From Alphaproteobacteria bacterium (GTDB lineage: Bacteria; Pseudomonadota; Alphaproteobacteria; Sphingomonadales; Emcibacteraceae), in contig JAADFR010000148.1 in NCBI GenBank assembly GCA_013152755.1, positions 1 through 50,206 of the forward strand: 50,206 nt of DNA, in the 5' to 3' direction. This document shows, in pieces, positions 35,501 through 44,577 of this stretch (positions are counted from its first letter, which is position 1; the number at the start of each line of letters is the position of its first letter). Position numbers and translations under genes: made by a program. The notes below the pieces were generated by a model. The model had not been told where the DNA came from and ran no database searches. It was given only the letters and a program-made list of their open reading frames with translations.

Positions 35501-36215
35501 TGTTGGCGGTCATAAAATCTACCTGCGGACCGGGGAGTATGATGACGGCACGCTGGGCGAGATATTCCTTGATATGCATAAGGAAGGTGCGGCCTTTCGC
35601 AGTCTGATGAATAATTTCGCCATTGCCCTGTCTATCGGCTTGCAATACGGCGTACCATTAGAAGAATTTGTTGAAGCCTTTACCTTCACCCGTTTTGAAC
35701 CTTCCGGGCAGGTTACCGGCAATGATGCCATCAAAATGGCCACCTCGGTTCTGGATTATATTTTCCGGGAGCTGGCCGTGTCCTATCTTGGCCGCAAGGA
35801 TCTGGCTCATGTTAATACGGACGATCTGGCCCCGGATACCATTGGCCGGGGCGCGGGTGATTTCATAGCAGGTGAAGTTACCAATGAAGCTCTTGACCGG
35901 GTTATTTCCTATGCCAGCACGGGATACGTACGCAAAAACAACCTCTATGTTCTGAATGCCGCCGATAAGTCGGATACGGCTGTCGAGGCCCGGGATGTTA
36001 ATCAGGAAGCGGTTTATACAAGCAAAACCGCCATGGCCACCGGGAGCACGTCGGGTTCGGCCAACAAAAGGGATGTAAGAGCTTCCCGCGCCATGGAAGC
36101 CCGGATTAAGGGCTATGAGGGTGATGCCTGTAGCGAATGTGGGAACTTTACCATGGTGCGCAACGGCACCTGTATGAAATGCGATACCTGTGGCACCACA
36201 AGCGGCTGCTCATAA
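32580..36215 (+). CDS. nrdJ: Vitamin B12-dependent (class II) ribonucleoside-diphosphate reductase
   Basis: This enzyme makes deoxyribonucleotides using adenosylcobalamin in place of the oxygen-requiring diiron subunit. The 1211-residue protein has the large alphaproteobacterial layout. It includes [15 protein letters not shown], the nucleotide and effector region [19 protein letters not shown], the catalytic-loop cysteines in [21 protein letters not shown], and [24 protein letters not shown]-terminal domain ends in a zinc-ribbon-like [27 protein letters not shown] lies 6 nt before the ATG at 32580. Upstream NrdR boxes give the expected control. The cell must make or import B12; no cobalamin genes are in view. 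Confidence 0.97.
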   Translation: MRINRRFTSADTSPYDGITFREADSEIRNPDGTTVFELKGFEVPASWSQVAADILAQKYFRKDGIPACLKSVEENSIPSWLWRKKSDEAALKKLPKEKRYGPESSAKQIFDRLAGTWTYWGWKGGYFTAEEDARTFFDELRYMLASQMCAPNSPQWFNTGLNWAYGIDGPAQGHYYVDHENGKLTKSKTAYEHPQPHACFIQSVSDDLVNEGGIMDLWTREARLFKYGSGTGSNFSHIRGGGEPLSGGGSSSGLMSFLKIGDRAAGAIKSGGTTRRAAKMVIVDVDHPDVVDFIKWKVTEEQKVAALVVGSQITKKHMKEVMKACFEKDMGDDERFDPKTNKQLKLALLAARNSLVPEAISQRVIQFARQGYNQIEFETYDTDWDSEAYVTVSGQNSNNTVRLTDDFMEAVLDDSDWQLKSRTDGSVTQTLPAREIWDDIGLAAWQCADPGLQYHTTINDWHTCPESGEIRASNPCSEYMFLDDTACNLASLNLMKFRSKDGTFEIDDFEHGVRLWTVVLEISVLMAQFPSKEIARLSYEYRTLGLGFANIGSFIMSTSLSYDSDEGRALCGAISALMSGVSYATSAEMAAEHGAFAGYAKNKDHMLRVIRNHRNAALGEADGYEGLATLPVPLDLVNCPFPKLAVAAGMAWDKALELGKQHGYRNAQTTVIAPTGTIGLVMDCDTTGIEPDFALVKFKKLAGGGYFKIINRMVPEALKNIGYTPKQIDNMAKYAVGHGTLKDAPSINHESLKAKGFARVQLDALEQTLASSYDITFTFNQWTLGKEFCMDVLGFSAEQLSDMTFNMLEAMGFSKTEIDDANLYCTGAMTLEGAPHLKEEHLPIFDCANPCGKKGKRFLSVDSHILMMAAAQPFISGAISKTVNMPASATMEDCKEAYMKSWKLGLKANALYRDGSKLSQPLSAALLNMDDLEEEITLPEKTKVVAERIVEKIIMQSERHKLPGRRKGYTQKASVGGHKIYLRTGEYDDGTLGEIFLDMHKEGAAFRSLMNNFAIALSIGLQYGVPLEEFVEAFTFTRFEPSGQVTGNDAIKMATSVLDYIFRELAVSYLGRKDLAHVNTDDLAPDTIGRGAGDFIAGEVTNEALDRVISYASTGYVRKNNLYVLNAADKSDTAVEARDVNQEAVYTSKTAMATGSTSGSANKRDVRASRAMEARIKGYEGDACSECGNFTMVRNGTCMKCDTCGTTSGCS

Positions 36216-36297
36216 CAGACAGGGCTGAATATCCTTGTATAGGTATTAAATAATATGATATAGTCCTATTGTAAGATAAATGACCATTTGGACGACA

Positions 36298-36993
36298 ATG
36301 GACTATAACAAATATTATTTCAGGCTGCGGCAGAAGCTGGACCATCTTATCCGGACCAGTGCCCGGGATGATTATGCTTCTATATCGGCATTGATTGGCA
36401 AAAATCATGCCTATATGCAACAATTCATCAAGCGTGGTGTGCCAAAATGCTTGAAAGAGGATGATCTGGAAAAGATCATTGCTCATTTTAATATTTCTCT
36501 GGATTATTTCGGCTCGCCGGATGATTTTCTCTTTCCCGGTGAAGGTGCTTCTGATGCAGAGGATGCAGATTTTGACGCGGATTATATCCGGGTTAATGTC
36601 TATGACATAGAAGCCGCCGCCGGTGCCGGTGCCATCGTTGAAAATAATGACGTTGCCAATAAGCTGGCCTTTAAGCGAAGCTGGATCAGGAGCAGTTCCA
36701 ATGCGGCCGCCGAGGATTTGGCGGTGATTACGGTTTTCGGGGATTCCATGAATCCGACCCTCTGTGACGGGGACCGTATTCTGGTGGATATGACCCAAAA
36801 GGCGCTCAGGAATGATGGTATTTATGTCTTGCGCAATGATGATATGATTCTGGTGAAGCGTATTTCCCTCAATCCGATCACCAAATTATGCACCATCAAA
36901 AGTGATAATAGTTTCTATGAAAGCTGGGAAGGCTGTACGCCGGCCGACCTTGATATTCTGGGGCGTGTCATCTGGATGGGCCGGAATATATAA
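36298..36993 (+). CDS. S24-family (LexA/CI-like) helix-turn-helix regulator
   Basis: This 231-residue DNA-binding regulator has an N-terminal helical, XRE-like domain (ISALIGKNHAYMQQFIKRGVP, IIAHFNISLDYFG) and a C-terminal S24 peptidase-type fold. The catalytic Ser motif is FGDSMNPTLCDGDRILVD, and Lys lies in NDDMILVKRIS. A linker AAAGAGAIVEN could be a cleavage site, but many such host regulators do not self-cleave. ATG 36298 has GGA 5-7 nt upstream and is preferred to ATG 36280. The target genes are unknown; the thioesterase gene follows 15 nt later and may be cotranscribed. No prophage genes are nearby. Confidence 0.85.
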   Translation: MDYNKYYFRLRQKLDHLIRTSARDDYASISALIGKNHAYMQQFIKRGVPKCLKEDDLEKIIAHFNISLDYFGSPDDFLFPGEGASDAEDADFDADYIRVNVYDIEAAAGAGAIVENNDVANKLAFKRSWIRSSSNAAAEDLAVITVFGDSMNPTLCDGDRILVDMTQKALRNDGIYVLRNDDMILVKRISLNPITKLCTIKSDNSFYESWEGCTPADLDILGRVIWMGRNI

Positions 36994-37008
36994 CAATCGG
37001 AATATCAT

Positions 37009-37419
37009 ATGTATAAAAGTAAGAATTACAAAGACCGCCAACCCTCTGTCAGGACGGTGCCCATGCAAGCCGACCTTAACGCAAACGGCCATATTTTTGG
37101 CGGCTGGATATTATCCCAAATGGATATTGCCGGTGGCGGTGAGGCTATTCGCTATTGCAAAGGCCCCGTGGCAACGGTTGCCATTGAAGGGTTAAATTTC
37201 CACGAACCGGTCCTGCCCGGTGACTGGCTCAGTGTCTATACGGATATTATCAAGGTCGGCACCACCTCTATCACCCTGCATATCGAAGTGACGGTATTGC
37301 GGCGCGGCGCAGATAAAGAGCTCATGGTGACAGAGGGTGAATTTGTATTTGTTGCGTTGGATGAGGACCACCGGCCTAAAAAGATAGACTGTGATATATC
37401 AATCACTGGGAACGGATAG
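37009..37419 (+). CDS. Acyl-CoA thioesterase (YciA/hotdog fold)
   Basis: This hotdog-fold enzyme of 136 residues hydrolyses acyl-CoA esters. The YciA-type motif ADLNANGHIFGGWILSQMDIAGG carries the catalytic Asn and Asp. TVAIEGLNFHEPVLPGDWLSVY follows, with a central ITLHIEVTVLRRG strand. Substrate chain length cannot be read from sequence. It follows the S24 regulator by 15 nt and overlaps the end of the next, convergent gene by 21 nt. Confidence 0.92.
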   Translation: MYKSKNYKDRQPSVRTVPMQADLNANGHIFGGWILSQMDIAGGGEAIRYCKGPVATVAIEGLNFHEPVLPGDWLSVYTDIIKVGTTSITLHIEVTVLRRGADKELMVTEGEFVFVALDEDHRPKKIDCDISITGNG

Positions 37420-37875
37420 CAACAGGACACCCAGTCCCACACCGGCCAGAATAATAATCCCGCCTGCCCCGAATAAAATACCTTTGGTAACGTCATTAAT
37501 GTTAGCCTGATGGCCTGACAATAATTTGCCGTCTTTAAAAATAATTTGATCCTGCCCGACGAAGGACAGACTTTTAAAACCACTTTCCGAAAAATTCAGC
37601 GACATAATATCTGCATTATATACTTTTAAGCCCGCCATATGGCCATCGGTGCGAAAACCATTGCCGTCGTTAAATTCCCTGCGAAAACTCAACTGAAGAC
37701 CGTATTTTACCTTGTCTTCATTTCGTTTGGTTGGCCCAAAGGGAATGCTCAGGCGAAAACCGGCATTAATGCTGTTTTTTATACCATAACGCTCTTCATA
37801 AGCATGCGCGGGCAAGCTAAGAAAAGAGGCTGTAAGTGCAGATAAAAGAATTTTTTGAATGACAGGATTTTTCAT
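37399..37875 (-). CDS. Small exported protein with C-terminal hydrophobic segment, function unknown
   Basis: I do not recognise this 158-residue protein. It starts with a signal peptide (MKNPVIQKILLSALTASFLSLPAHA, cut before YEERYG). A region of about 100 residues with alternating polar/hydrophobic strands follows (INAGFRLSIPFGPTKR, YGLQLSFRREF). It ends with a glycine-rich membrane-like segment (GILFGAGGIIILAGVGLGVLLL). GGAG stands 6 nt before the ATG; the longer open frame to 37986 runs through the promoter and is not used. The strand pattern could suit a small outer-membrane or periplasmic protein. Twin operators lie upstream. Confidence 0.75.
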   Translation of the reverse strand: MKNPVIQKILLSALTASFLSLPAHAYEERYGIKNSINAGFRLSIPFGPTKRNEDKVKYGLQLSFRREFNDGNGFRTDGHMAGLKVYNADIMSLNFSESGFKSLSFVGQDQIIFKDGKLLSGHQANINDVTKGILFGAGGIIILAGVGLGVLLLSVPSD

Positions 37876-37926
37876 TTTAGTCTCCATTTGTGTCATAAGT
37901 TGTAATTTCTTATATCTGCCGAAAAA

Positions 37927-37976
37927 CATATATGAAATGATGTAACGGTTACAAAAGCGGCATGTAACGGTTACAT
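37927..37976 (-). promoter_or_regulatory. Twin 13-bp palindromic operators over a minus-strand promoter
   Basis: TGTAACGGTTACA occurs at 37941-37953 and again at 37963-37975; the second copy extends to 15 bp (ATGTAACGGTTACAT). The copies start 22 bp apart, two helical turns, so two dimers would bind one DNA face. On the minus strand, TTGTAA (37949-37954), 16 nt, TATATG (37927-37932) forms a promoter whose -35 overlaps the first copy. This suggests repression of the small exported protein. The regulator family is not identifiable. Confidence 0.6.
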
Positions 37977-38223
37977 AATGGGTCACTTTATAAACATGTA
38001 AAAGAAACTCATCTTTAATGATCTACCCTCTGTTTCTTTGTTATTTCAATTATATTTATGTGACTGTCAGGTGCAAAATACGACATTTAATTCAATATAA
38101 TAAGATTTTTTTTTAGTTTTAATAGCTATTAGGACTAACTATTTTGGCCTAATCTTTTGGTTGTAATAGATAATTTTTAAATTTCTGTCCCGAATGTTTG
38201 TATCGGGAAGAATTAAGACTTTT

Positions 38224-38239
38224 TTAATTGGATATTAAC
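38224..38239 (+). promoter_or_regulatory. CtrA-type binding site upstream of the chemoreceptor gene
   Basis: TTAATTGGATATTAAC matches the full CtrA consensus TTAA-N7-TTAAC, 83 nt before the chemoreceptor ATG. CtrA controls motility and chemotaxis genes in many alphaproteobacteria. The AT-rich surroundings raise the chance of a random match. Confidence 0.45.
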
Positions 38240-38321
38240 GAATATTACATAATTTAAAACATGAAATATCGATGTTAAATTAGTTAAAGTAGGAAAAATA
38301 ATTTTCATATAAGGTGATAAA

Positions 38322-40523
38322 ATGGGCAATAAATTTAATATATTAAGTTTTGTCAGTAACTTAAAGATTAAAACCCGCCTCATACTTGGTTTTGGTTCTG
38401 TTTGCGGAATATTGGCCATATCCATCGGTATAACACTTGTGCAATTAAAAACTATTGATCAACATACCTTGCTCATTGACCACTTACGCGTGCCCAGTAC
38501 AACGGCCAGTACATCACTAGCTAAAAATATATATGCCTCACTGGCTTCTTTACGGGGATATATGCTTACGGGGAAAGAGAAATTCAAAAAACAACGGGCG
38601 AACGTATGGACGGATATTGAGGCGTTGGAAAAAACCATGGATGGCTTATCCAAAAAATGGACCAATCCTGGCAATGTGACGGCTTGGGAAAAATTTAAAA
38701 AAACCATGGGAGAATTTAAGACGGCACAGGCAACAGTTGAAAATATTTCTCATACGCCTGAACAATATCCTGCAAACGTAGTTTTAACGACAGGTGCCAT
38801 ACCAAAGGCCTCTATCATGTTTGCTAAAATTACAGAATTAATAGACATGGAAGGACAGATGCCTGCCACGGTTGAGCGGAAACAATTACTGGGTATTATG
38901 GCTGATGTTCGAGGAACCCTTGGTCTTGGTCTTGCTAATATCCGGGCATTTTTATTGACGGGAGATAGCAACTACAAAGACAAATTTAACAAATTATGGG
39001 TAAAAAATGAACGTCGTTTCAGAGATTTGAAAAAAGCAGCGACGCTTCTTGGGCCAAAACAATCTATGGCCTTCAAGGTTTTCGCCAAACAGCGCGCTGA
39101 ATTTAATTCTCTACCTTCAAAAATGTTTGATTTACGAGGGTCGGAACAGTGGAATATGGCCAATTATCTATTGGTCAAAGAGGCGGCACCCCGGGCGAGC
39201 ACCCTTCTTAAGATTCTTGTTGGTATAGATGGCAAAGGTGGCATTGTTGCCGATCAACAAAAATTATTGTCGAACGATGTGGCAGTAGCTATAGAAAATT
39301 CTAATGATTTAATAGTGCTTTTATGGATATTATTGGCGGTTGGTCTCGTTTTGTCTTTGGCCATCGTCATTATAATAGCTGGCTCCATTACGAAACCTAT
39401 AAGTGCCATGACCAAAAGTATGGCAGGCTTGGCAGAAGGGGATACTTCCGCCGAAATACCTGGCTTAGGCCGACAGGATGAGGTGGGGGAAATGGCAAAA
39501 TCCGTCGATGTATTCAAGCAGAATGCTCTTAAAAGATTACGGCTAGAGGAAGAAGTAGAATCTAGCCGGATTACGCAGGAAAAGGCTGAGAAACAACGTG
39601 CCGCAGAGAAAAAATCTACTGATGAAAGAAAACTGATAGAAGACAGAAGAATAGAAAAGGAAGCAGAAGAAAAACGCATGGCGGACCGTCTTAAAATGGC
39701 CAGAAGGTTTGAAGAAAGTGTTGGCGGCGTACTTGATACAGTCTCCAGTGCCGCGACCGAATTAAACGCTACATCCGAATCTATGAGCAGTTCTGCAAAC
39801 AGTATGAAGCAAGAATCTTTATCCGCCTCAACGGCCACCACACAAGCCGGTGAGAATGTGCAGCTCGTGGCCAGTGCCTCTGAAGAGATGACTGCATCTG
39901 TTCGGGAAATTTCTGCTCAGATAGGCAATGCCTCCAATGCGTCGAAAAATGCGTTAAACTCCGTGAATAATGCTTCTACGCGGGTAACCGAAATGGCCAA
40001 TAGCTCTGAAAAAATTAACGAAGTCATATTGCTGATCAATGATATAGCCGAACAGACAAATTTGCTTGCCTTGAATGCCACCATTGAGGCAGCACGTGCA
40101 GGCGAGGCTGGCAAGGGGTTTGCAGTAGTTGCGTCGGAAGTAAAAAGCCTTGCCAGCCAAACCGCATCAGCAACAGAAGAAATCAGAAAACAAATTAATG
40201 ATATGCAGGAAACCACAAGCGATACGGTGTCCGCTGTTCAAGAGATTTCTGCAACAATCAGCGAATTGGATGAAATATCCTCTTCTATTGCGTCTGCTGT
40301 AGAACAACAGGCGTCCGCCATGCAGGAAATAAGCCGAAATTCCATGCAGGCTGCTACGGGGACAGAGGCCGCCGCCGAGAATGTCAATAATGTCAGTCAA
40401 TTAGCAGAAGAAACAGGCAATGCCGCCTCTGATGTTCTCACAGCATCCAATGAGTTGTCCGGGCAGGCCTCTACGTTGAAATTAGCTGTGGATGAGTTTT
40501 TGACAGAAATTCGTAATGGATAA
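38322..40523 (+). CDS. Methyl-accepting chemotaxis protein
   Basis: This 733-residue transmembrane chemoreceptor passes ligand signals to CheA/CheW. It has a first membrane segment (about residues 20-42) and a helical periplasmic sensor of some 290 residues with two similar parts: [15 protein letters not shown] and [17 protein letters not shown] suggest a helical-bundle (HBM/TarH-like) sensor. A second membrane segment (about 327-352) and a HAMP domain (to about 410) follow, then a charged coiled-coil linker ([12 protein letters not shown]). The signalling domain holds the invariant tip [37 protein letters not shown] stands 6 nt before the ATG. No C-terminal CheR pentapeptide is seen. Its stop is 2 nt from a tRNA on the other strand. 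Confidence 0.95.
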   Translation: MGNKFNILSFVSNLKIKTRLILGFGSVCGILAISIGITLVQLKTIDQHTLLIDHLRVPSTTASTSLAKNIYASLASLRGYMLTGKEKFKKQRANVWTDIEALEKTMDGLSKKWTNPGNVTAWEKFKKTMGEFKTAQATVENISHTPEQYPANVVLTTGAIPKASIMFAKITELIDMEGQMPATVERKQLLGIMADVRGTLGLGLANIRAFLLTGDSNYKDKFNKLWVKNERRFRDLKKAATLLGPKQSMAFKVFAKQRAEFNSLPSKMFDLRGSEQWNMANYLLVKEAAPRASTLLKILVGIDGKGGIVADQQKLLSNDVAVAIENSNDLIVLLWILLAVGLVLSLAIVIIIAGSITKPISAMTKSMAGLAEGDTSAEIPGLGRQDEVGEMAKSVDVFKQNALKRLRLEEEVESSRITQEKAEKQRAAEKKSTDERKLIEDRRIEKEAEEKRMADRLKMARRFEESVGGVLDTVSSAATELNATSESMSSSANSMKQESLSASTATTQAGENVQLVASASEEMTASVREISAQIGNASNASKNALNSVNNASTRVTEMANSSEKINEVILLINDIAEQTNLLALNATIEAARAGEAGKGFAVVASEVKSLASQTASATEEIRKQINDMQETTSDTVSAVQEISATISELDEISSSIASAVEQQASAMQEISRNSMQAATGTEAAAENVNNVSQLAEETGNAASDVLTASNELSGQASTLKLAVDEFLTEIRNG

Positions 40524-40525
40524 TT

Positions 40526-40601
<76 letters not shown>

Positions 40602-40618
40602 CCAAAAGAGACAAGCGC

Positions 40619-40647
40619 AACATATCGCCCCGCGCCCCTTTGGTCAA
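40619..40647 (-). promoter_or_regulatory. Promoter of tRNA-Lys(CUU)
   Basis: On the minus strand, TTGACC (40642-40647), 17 nt, TATGTT (40619-40624). The tRNA 5' end is 18 nt beyond the -10. The boxes are identical to those of the second tRNA-Lys. Confidence 0.75.
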
Positions 40648-40666
40648 TATGAATATACAGAAACAG

Positions 40667-40702
40667 AAAAACCGTTCAGCCACGATAGCAGAACGGTTTT
40701 TT
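40667..40702 (-). terminator. Intrinsic terminator of tRNA-Lys(UUU)
   Basis: AACCGTTC (40670-40677) and GAACGGTT (40691-40698) form a perfect 8-bp stem around a 13-nt loop, with A-runs on the left and T-runs on the right. It would terminate on either strand. On the minus strand it begins 12 nt after the tRNA CCA end and lies just upstream of the next tRNA promoter. Confidence 0.8.
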
Positions 40703-40714
40703 CCAACATCTTAA

Positions 40715-40790
40715 TGGTGAGCCCGACGGGGTTCGAACCTGTGACCTACTGATTAAAAGTCAGTTGCTCTACCAGCTGAGCTACGGGCCC
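40715..40790 (-). tRNA. tRNA-Lys(UUU)
   Basis: The 76-nt gene starts GGGCCCGTAGCTCAGCTGG and ends with encoded CCA. The anticodon loop CTTTTAA gives UUU, reading AAA and AAG. The acceptor stem is the same as in the neighbouring tRNA-Lys(CUU), and the rest is very similar, so the pair arose by duplication. Its promoter is at 40808-40836 and its terminator at 40667-40702. Confidence 0.97.
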
Positions 40791-40807
40791 TCCGAAAAGA
40801 TGAGCGG

Positions 40808-40836
40808 AACATAATGTCCTATTGCCTTCCGGTCAA
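40808..40836 (-). promoter_or_regulatory. Promoter of tRNA-Lys(UUU)
   Basis: On the minus strand, TTGACC (40831-40836), 17 nt, TATGTT (40808-40813), the same boxes and spacing as the neighbouring tRNA promoter. The spacer sequences differ, so the boxes appear conserved by selection. Confidence 0.75.
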
Positions 40837-40857
40837 CAGCTATTTCACCCAAGAGCT

Positions 40858-40890
40858 AAAAAAAATAATCACAAGGGGGCTATGTCCCCC
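40858..40890 (-). terminator. Possible terminator overlapping the tgt stop
   Basis: On the minus strand a GGGGG/CCCCC stem (40875-40890) with a 6-nt loop lies within the last tgt codons, and a run of eight T follows about 9 nt later (40858-40865). The gap before the T-run is longer than ideal. Confidence 0.4.
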
Positions 40891-42011
40891 ATTACTCTTT
40901 TTTCATGGAAGTTTTTGGTAAATTCTTTTAGTTTTTTGGTAGCTATAGATTCTCTAATATCCGACATAAGTCTTTGATAATAGGTTAAATTATGCTCCGT
41001 CAGCAACATCAGCCCCAAAAGCTCATTACCGCGAAACAGATGAGAAAGATAAGCCCGGCTATAATGACTACAGGCGGAACAGGGACAGCCCTCTTCCAAT
41101 GGCCTCATATCATCCACATGGCGGGCATTTTTCAGGTTAACGGTTCCGCGCGCGGTAAAGGCCTGTCCTGTGCGGCCGGATCGAGAGGGCAACACGCAAT
41201 CGAACATATCAATGCCCCGCTCCACCGCCCCGACGATATCATCCGGCTTACCAACCCCCATGAGGTAACGCGGTTTGGTCTTTGGCATTAAGGGCATGGT
41301 ATAGTCCAGAACCTCAAACATAACTTCCTGCCCCTCACCGACCGCAAGGCCGCCAACCGCATAGCCCTGACAGTCTATTTCCCGCAGGGCATCCACAGAA
41401 TGGCGGCGAAATTTCTCAAAAACGCCGCCCTGAACAATACCAAACAGGGCATTTTTTTCGGCATGCTCCGAGCCATTATGAAAAGCATCATAAGATCGTT
41501 TGGCCCAGCGCATGGACATGAGCATGGACTGTTCGGTTTCCTGCTCTGTTGCCGGATAGGGCGTACATTCATCAAAGGCCATGACAATATTGGACCCGAG
41601 GAGCCGCTGAATTTCCATGCTTCTTTCCGGGGTAAGCATATGCTTTGAGCCATCAATATGAGACTGGAAGGCTACCCCCTCCTCTGTAATTTTACGGAGT
41701 TTCGCAAGTGACATCACCTGAAAACCGCCGGAGTCTGTCAATATGGGCCGGTCCCAGTTCATAAATTTATGAAGGCCGCCCAGACGGGAAATACGTTCTG
41801 CCGTGGGCCGCAGCATCAAATGATAGGTATTTCCCAGCAAAATATCAGCACCAGTTTCGCGCACTGTTTCCGGCTTCATAGCCTTGACCGTGGCCGCCGT
41901 GCCAACGGGCATAAAGGCCGGGGTTCTGATCTCACCGCGAGGGGTTTTGATAACGCCCGTACGGGCATTGCCGTCCGTGCCAGTGATGTCATAGGAAAAA
42001 TATTCAGTCAT
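40869..42011 (-). CDS. tgt: tRNA-guanine transglycosylase (queuine/preQ1)
   Basis: Tgt swaps guanine 34 of tRNAs with GUN anticodons for preQ1, the first tRNA-level step of queuosine synthesis. The 380-residue TIM-barrel enzyme has [12 protein letters not shown], the nucleophile region [14 protein letters not shown], the second catalytic Asp in [15 protein letters not shown], and the zinc site [18 protein letters not shown]. Its start overlaps the queA stop by four bases (ATGA), giving coupling. It is last in the gyrA-coaD-ppi-ppi-queA-tgt operon. Two tRNA-Lys genes follow; these are not Tgt substrates, so no functional link is implied. Confidence 0.97.
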   Translation of the reverse strand: MTEYFSYDITGTDGNARTGVIKTPRGEIRTPAFMPVGTAATVKAMKPETVRETGADILLGNTYHLMLRPTAERISRLGGLHKFMNWDRPILTDSGGFQVMSLAKLRKITEEGVAFQSHIDGSKHMLTPERSMEIQRLLGSNIVMAFDECTPYPATEQETEQSMLMSMRWAKRSYDAFHNGSEHAEKNALFGIVQGGVFEKFRRHSVDALREIDCQGYAVGGLAVGEGQEVMFEVLDYTMPLMPKTKPRYLMGVGKPDDIVGAVERGIDMFDCVLPSRSGRTGQAFTARGTVNLKNARHVDDMRPLEEGCPCSACSHYSRAYLSHLFRGNELLGLMLLTEHNLTYYQRLMSDIRESIATKKLKEFTKNFHEKRVMGDIAPL

Positions 42012-43048
42012 GATAAATCTTCTCGAAAAAGCAGGCTGCTGTCGCCGTAGGAATAAAAGCGGTAACCTTGATCAATGGCATGAGCATAGGCAGTTTTCAT
42101 ATTATCCTGTCCGGCAAAGGCACTGACCAGCATGAACAGGGTGGAGCGCGGCAAATGGAAGTTTGTCATCAAAACATCCACAGCGCGAAATTTATAGCCC
42201 GGCGTGATGAATATATCGGTGGCCTGTGCAAAGGCATGAACCCTGCCCGCCTCATCTGCCGCAGATTCCAGCAGGCGCAAAGACGTTGTGCCAACCGCGA
42301 CAACCCGCTGTCCCTTGTCATGGGCCTGATTTATGGTTTCCGCTGCCTGCGCGGTGATCTCCCCCCATTCTGAATGCATTTTATGATCAGCTGTATCATC
42401 CACTTTAACCGGAAGAAAAGTCCCGGCCCCCACATGCAACGTCACATGAACGAATTTTACGCCCTTGTCTGACAGGTCAGCCAACAAACGGTTCGTAAAA
42501 TGTAGCCCCGCCGTGGGGGCTGCAACCGCCCCGTCTTTTTTGCTGTAAACCGTCTGGTAATCGGTTAAATCCCGCTCATCTATCGGGCGCTGTGAGGCAA
42601 TATAGGGCGGTAGAGGCATGACACCTGCCCCGTCAAGAGCTTTGCGAAGGTTATCGCCTGAACAATTGAAGTGCAGGGAAACTTCGCCGCCCTCACCCTT
42701 GCCGGTCACACGAGCCGAAAGGCCGTTTGAGAATTCAATGACATCATCAATTTTCAGCTTTTTGGCCGGGCGGGCAAAGGCCTTCCACTGGCCATCCCCG
42801 TCATTCATATGCAGGGTAACTTCTATTTTGGCTTGCCTGCGCTTACCGGTCAGGCGGGCCGGGATAACCCGCGTGTCGTTAAAGACAAGAATATCCCCTG
42901 CTTCAAAAAAGTCAGGCAAGTCTGTGACCTGCCTGTCCTGAAGTTCCGCACCCTTCACCCATAGCAACCGCGCCCCGTCACGATGAGGTGCGGGGCGCAG
43001 GGCAATAAGCTCTCTGGGGAGCTCAAAATCAAATAAATCTACTTTCAT
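42008..43048 (-). CDS. queA: S-adenosylmethionine:tRNA ribosyltransferase-isomerase
   Basis: QueA transfers and isomerises the ribosyl part of SAM onto preQ1-tRNA, giving epoxyqueuosine. The 346-residue protein has the family features [62 protein letters not shown], and the C-terminal [19 protein letters not shown]. It overlaps both neighbours by four bases: the cyclophilin gene before it and tgt after it. Length is normal. Confidence 0.97.
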   Translation of the reverse strand: MKVDLFDFELPRELIALRPAPHRDGARLLWVKGAELQDRQVTDLPDFFEAGDILVFNDTRVIPARLTGKRRQAKIEVTLHMNDGDGQWKAFARPAKKLKIDDVIEFSNGLSARVTGKGEGGEVSLHFNCSGDNLRKALDGAGVMPLPPYIASQRPIDERDLTDYQTVYSKKDGAVAAPTAGLHFTNRLLADLSDKGVKFVHVTLHVGAGTFLPVKVDDTADHKMHSEWGEITAQAAETINQAHDKGQRVVAVGTTSLRLLESAADEAGRVHAFAQATDIFITPGYKFRAVDVLMTNFHLPRSTLFMLVSAFAGQDNMKTAYAHAIDQGYRFYSYGDSSLLFREDLS

Positions 43049-43500
43049 TCAGTATCAGCAGCAATCTGCATCTTGACTATTTCATCCGGCGTACCGCTAT
43101 CGGTGCTGATGTTATCCACATGTTCCATACCGTCCACGACCTGTCCCCAGACGGAATATTGACCGTCCAGATGGGGGGCATCGTCAAAGCAGATGAAAAA
43201 CTGGCTGTCAGCGCTATCGGGCATGGCGGAGCGGGCCATGGAGGCCGTGCCGCGCACATGGGATTTATCAGAAAATTCTGCCGGGATATTCTGGCCACTG
43301 CCGCCGGTGCCATTGCCGGACGGGTCACCGCCCTGTGCCATAAAGCCGGGGATAACCCGGTGAAATTTCAGCCCGTCATAAAATCCGTCCCGGGCAAGTT
43401 CCTTGATGCGTGCCACATGTTTTGGTGCTGCATCGGGGTATAATTCCAATGTCACCCGGCCATCTTTCAGGTCGAGGTAAAGAGTATTTTCAAGATCCAT
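43045..43500 (-). CDS. Cytoplasmic peptidyl-prolyl isomerase (cyclophilin)
   Basis: This cyclophilin of 151 residues speeds proline isomerisation during folding. The core is [25 protein letters not shown], with FHR as active-site Arg, then [26 protein letters not shown]. It has no signal peptide. ATG 43500 has GAGGAA 7 nt upstream; the longer open frame extends into the paralogous gene and is not used. It lies 4 nt after the exported cyclophilin and is clearly its duplicate: both proteins share long identical stretches. Confidence 0.94.
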   Translation of the reverse strand: MDLENTLYLDLKDGRVTLELYPDAAPKHVARIKELARDGFYDGLKFHRVIPGFMAQGGDPSGNGTGGSGQNIPAEFSDKSHVRGTASMARSAMPDSADSQFFICFDDAPHLDGQYSVWGQVVDGMEHVDNISTDSGTPDEIVKMQIAADTE

Positions 43501-43504
43501 AATA

Positions 43505-44056
43505 TTATTCCTCTGGTGTAACGTCAGCAGCAACCTGCATTTTAATAATTTTATCAGGGTCCAGTAATTCCGGAACAACCCCCTCTTTGATGTGATCAAC
43601 ATATTTCATGCCACCAACCACCCGGCCCCATATGGTATATTGACCATCCAGAAACGAGCTGACGCCAAGGACGATGAAGAATTGACTGTCGGCACTATCC
43701 TCATCTTCTGCACGCGCCATGGATACGGTGCCTTTAAGGTGGGGCAGATTAGAAAATTCTGCCGGAATATGTTGGCCTGACCCGCCGGTACCATCCCCTT
43801 TGGGGTCACCGCCCTGAGCCATAAAGCCGGGGATAACCCGGTGAAAGGTCAAACCGTCATAAAAACCCTGCCGGACTAATTCCTTTATCCGTGCGACGGT
43901 TTTCGGGGCGACATCCGGATACATTTCGATGGTTACCCGGCCATTTTTCAGGTCAAGATAGAGGGTATTTTCAAGGTCAGCGGCAATGGCCGGACTATGG
44001 GAAAATCCACCCAATAGAAACAAGGCAAGAAATGCCTTAAAGAATATTCTCATCAT
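43505..44056 (-). CDS. Exported peptidyl-prolyl isomerase (cyclophilin)
   Basis: This is the exported paralogue of the next gene, 183 residues with a signal peptide (1-25, core FKAFLALFLLGGF, cut near AIA-AD). Mature protein begins [21 protein letters not shown], matching the cytoplasmic copy. It has [20 protein letters not shown] and ADSQFFIVLGVSSFLDGQY. It probably folds periplasmic proteins. Two ATGs stand together at the start; the first is used here. coaD ends 8 nt upstream. Confidence 0.94.
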   Translation of the reverse strand: MMRIFFKAFLALFLLGGFSHSPAIAADLENTLYLDLKNGRVTIEMYPDVAPKTVARIKELVRQGFYDGLTFHRVIPGFMAQGGDPKGDGTGGSGQHIPAEFSNLPHLKGTVSMARAEDEDSADSQFFIVLGVSSFLDGQYTIWGRVVGGMKYVDHIKEGVVPELLDPDKIIKMQVAADVTPEE

Positions 44057-44064
44057 TTATCTCG

Positions 44065-44577
44065 CTATTTATTTAATTTTGCCAAAACGTCCCTTTTGAC
44101 ACTTTCTGATACAAAAGGGGAAATATCACCGTCAAAGCGGGCTATTTCCTTGACCAGCCGTGAGGCGATGGCTTGCAGAGAGGGTTCCGCCATTAGAAAC
44201 ACGGTTTCAATGTCAGAATTCATCTTGTAGTTCATGGCTGTCATCTGAAACTCATATTCAAAGTCTGATACGGCTCTCAATCCTCTGATGATACTTGTTG
44301 CACCAATTTCTTCGGCAAAACTCATCAACAGGGTGCTGAAAGGGCGCACCTCAATTCTTACCCCAGTATTATCTTCAATAAAGGCCGTTTCACGGCGCAC
44401 CATCTCAACCCTTTCGTCAAGGCTAAATAACGCGGTTTTTGACGGGTTGGTTGAAATGCCAAGGATAAGATGATCGACCAGCTTGGCACTGCGGGCAATA
44501 ATATCGATATGGCCAAGGGTAATGGGATCAAAAGTTCCGGGATACAGCCCAATTCTCTTTTTCGGTGTCATATTCAT
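44065..44577 (-). CDS. coaD: Phosphopantetheine adenylyltransferase
   Basis: CoaD makes dephospho-CoA from phosphopantetheine and ATP, the penultimate step of coenzyme A synthesis. The 170-residue protein has the nucleotidyltransferase motif [18 protein letters not shown], the STNPSK loop, [19 protein letters not shown] and a C-terminal [15 protein letters not shown]. The start ATG overlaps the gyrA stop (ATGA); an in-frame ATG two codons later is an alternative. Linkage to gyrA is usual in alphaproteobacteria. Confidence 0.96.
   Translation of the reverse strand: MNMTPKKRIGLYPGTFDPITLGHIDIIARSAKLVDHLILGISTNPSKTALFSLDERVEMVRRETAFIEDNTGVRIEVRPFSTLLMSFAEEIGATSIIRGLRAVSDFEYEFQMTAMNYKMNSDIETVFLMAEPSLQAIASRLVKEIARFDGDISPFVSESVKRDVLAKLNK

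Larger units (their letters stand above)
37876..38321. promoter_or_regulatory. Regulatory region between the small exported protein and the chemoreceptor
   Basis: This 446-nt AT-rich gap serves two divergent genes. On the left are a minus-strand promoter and two palindromic operators (entered separately). On the right are a dyad TCCCGA-N9-TCGGGA (38188-38208), a CtrA-like site (38224-38239) and AAGGTG before the chemoreceptor ATG. I see no RNA gene or small open frame of weight between 37990 and 38180. Confidence 0.5.

Noticed and set aside
36280-36993. S24 regulator as a remnant of a prophage
   Set aside because: No integrase, structural or lysis genes, or attachment repeats are nearby; it sits among housekeeping genes.
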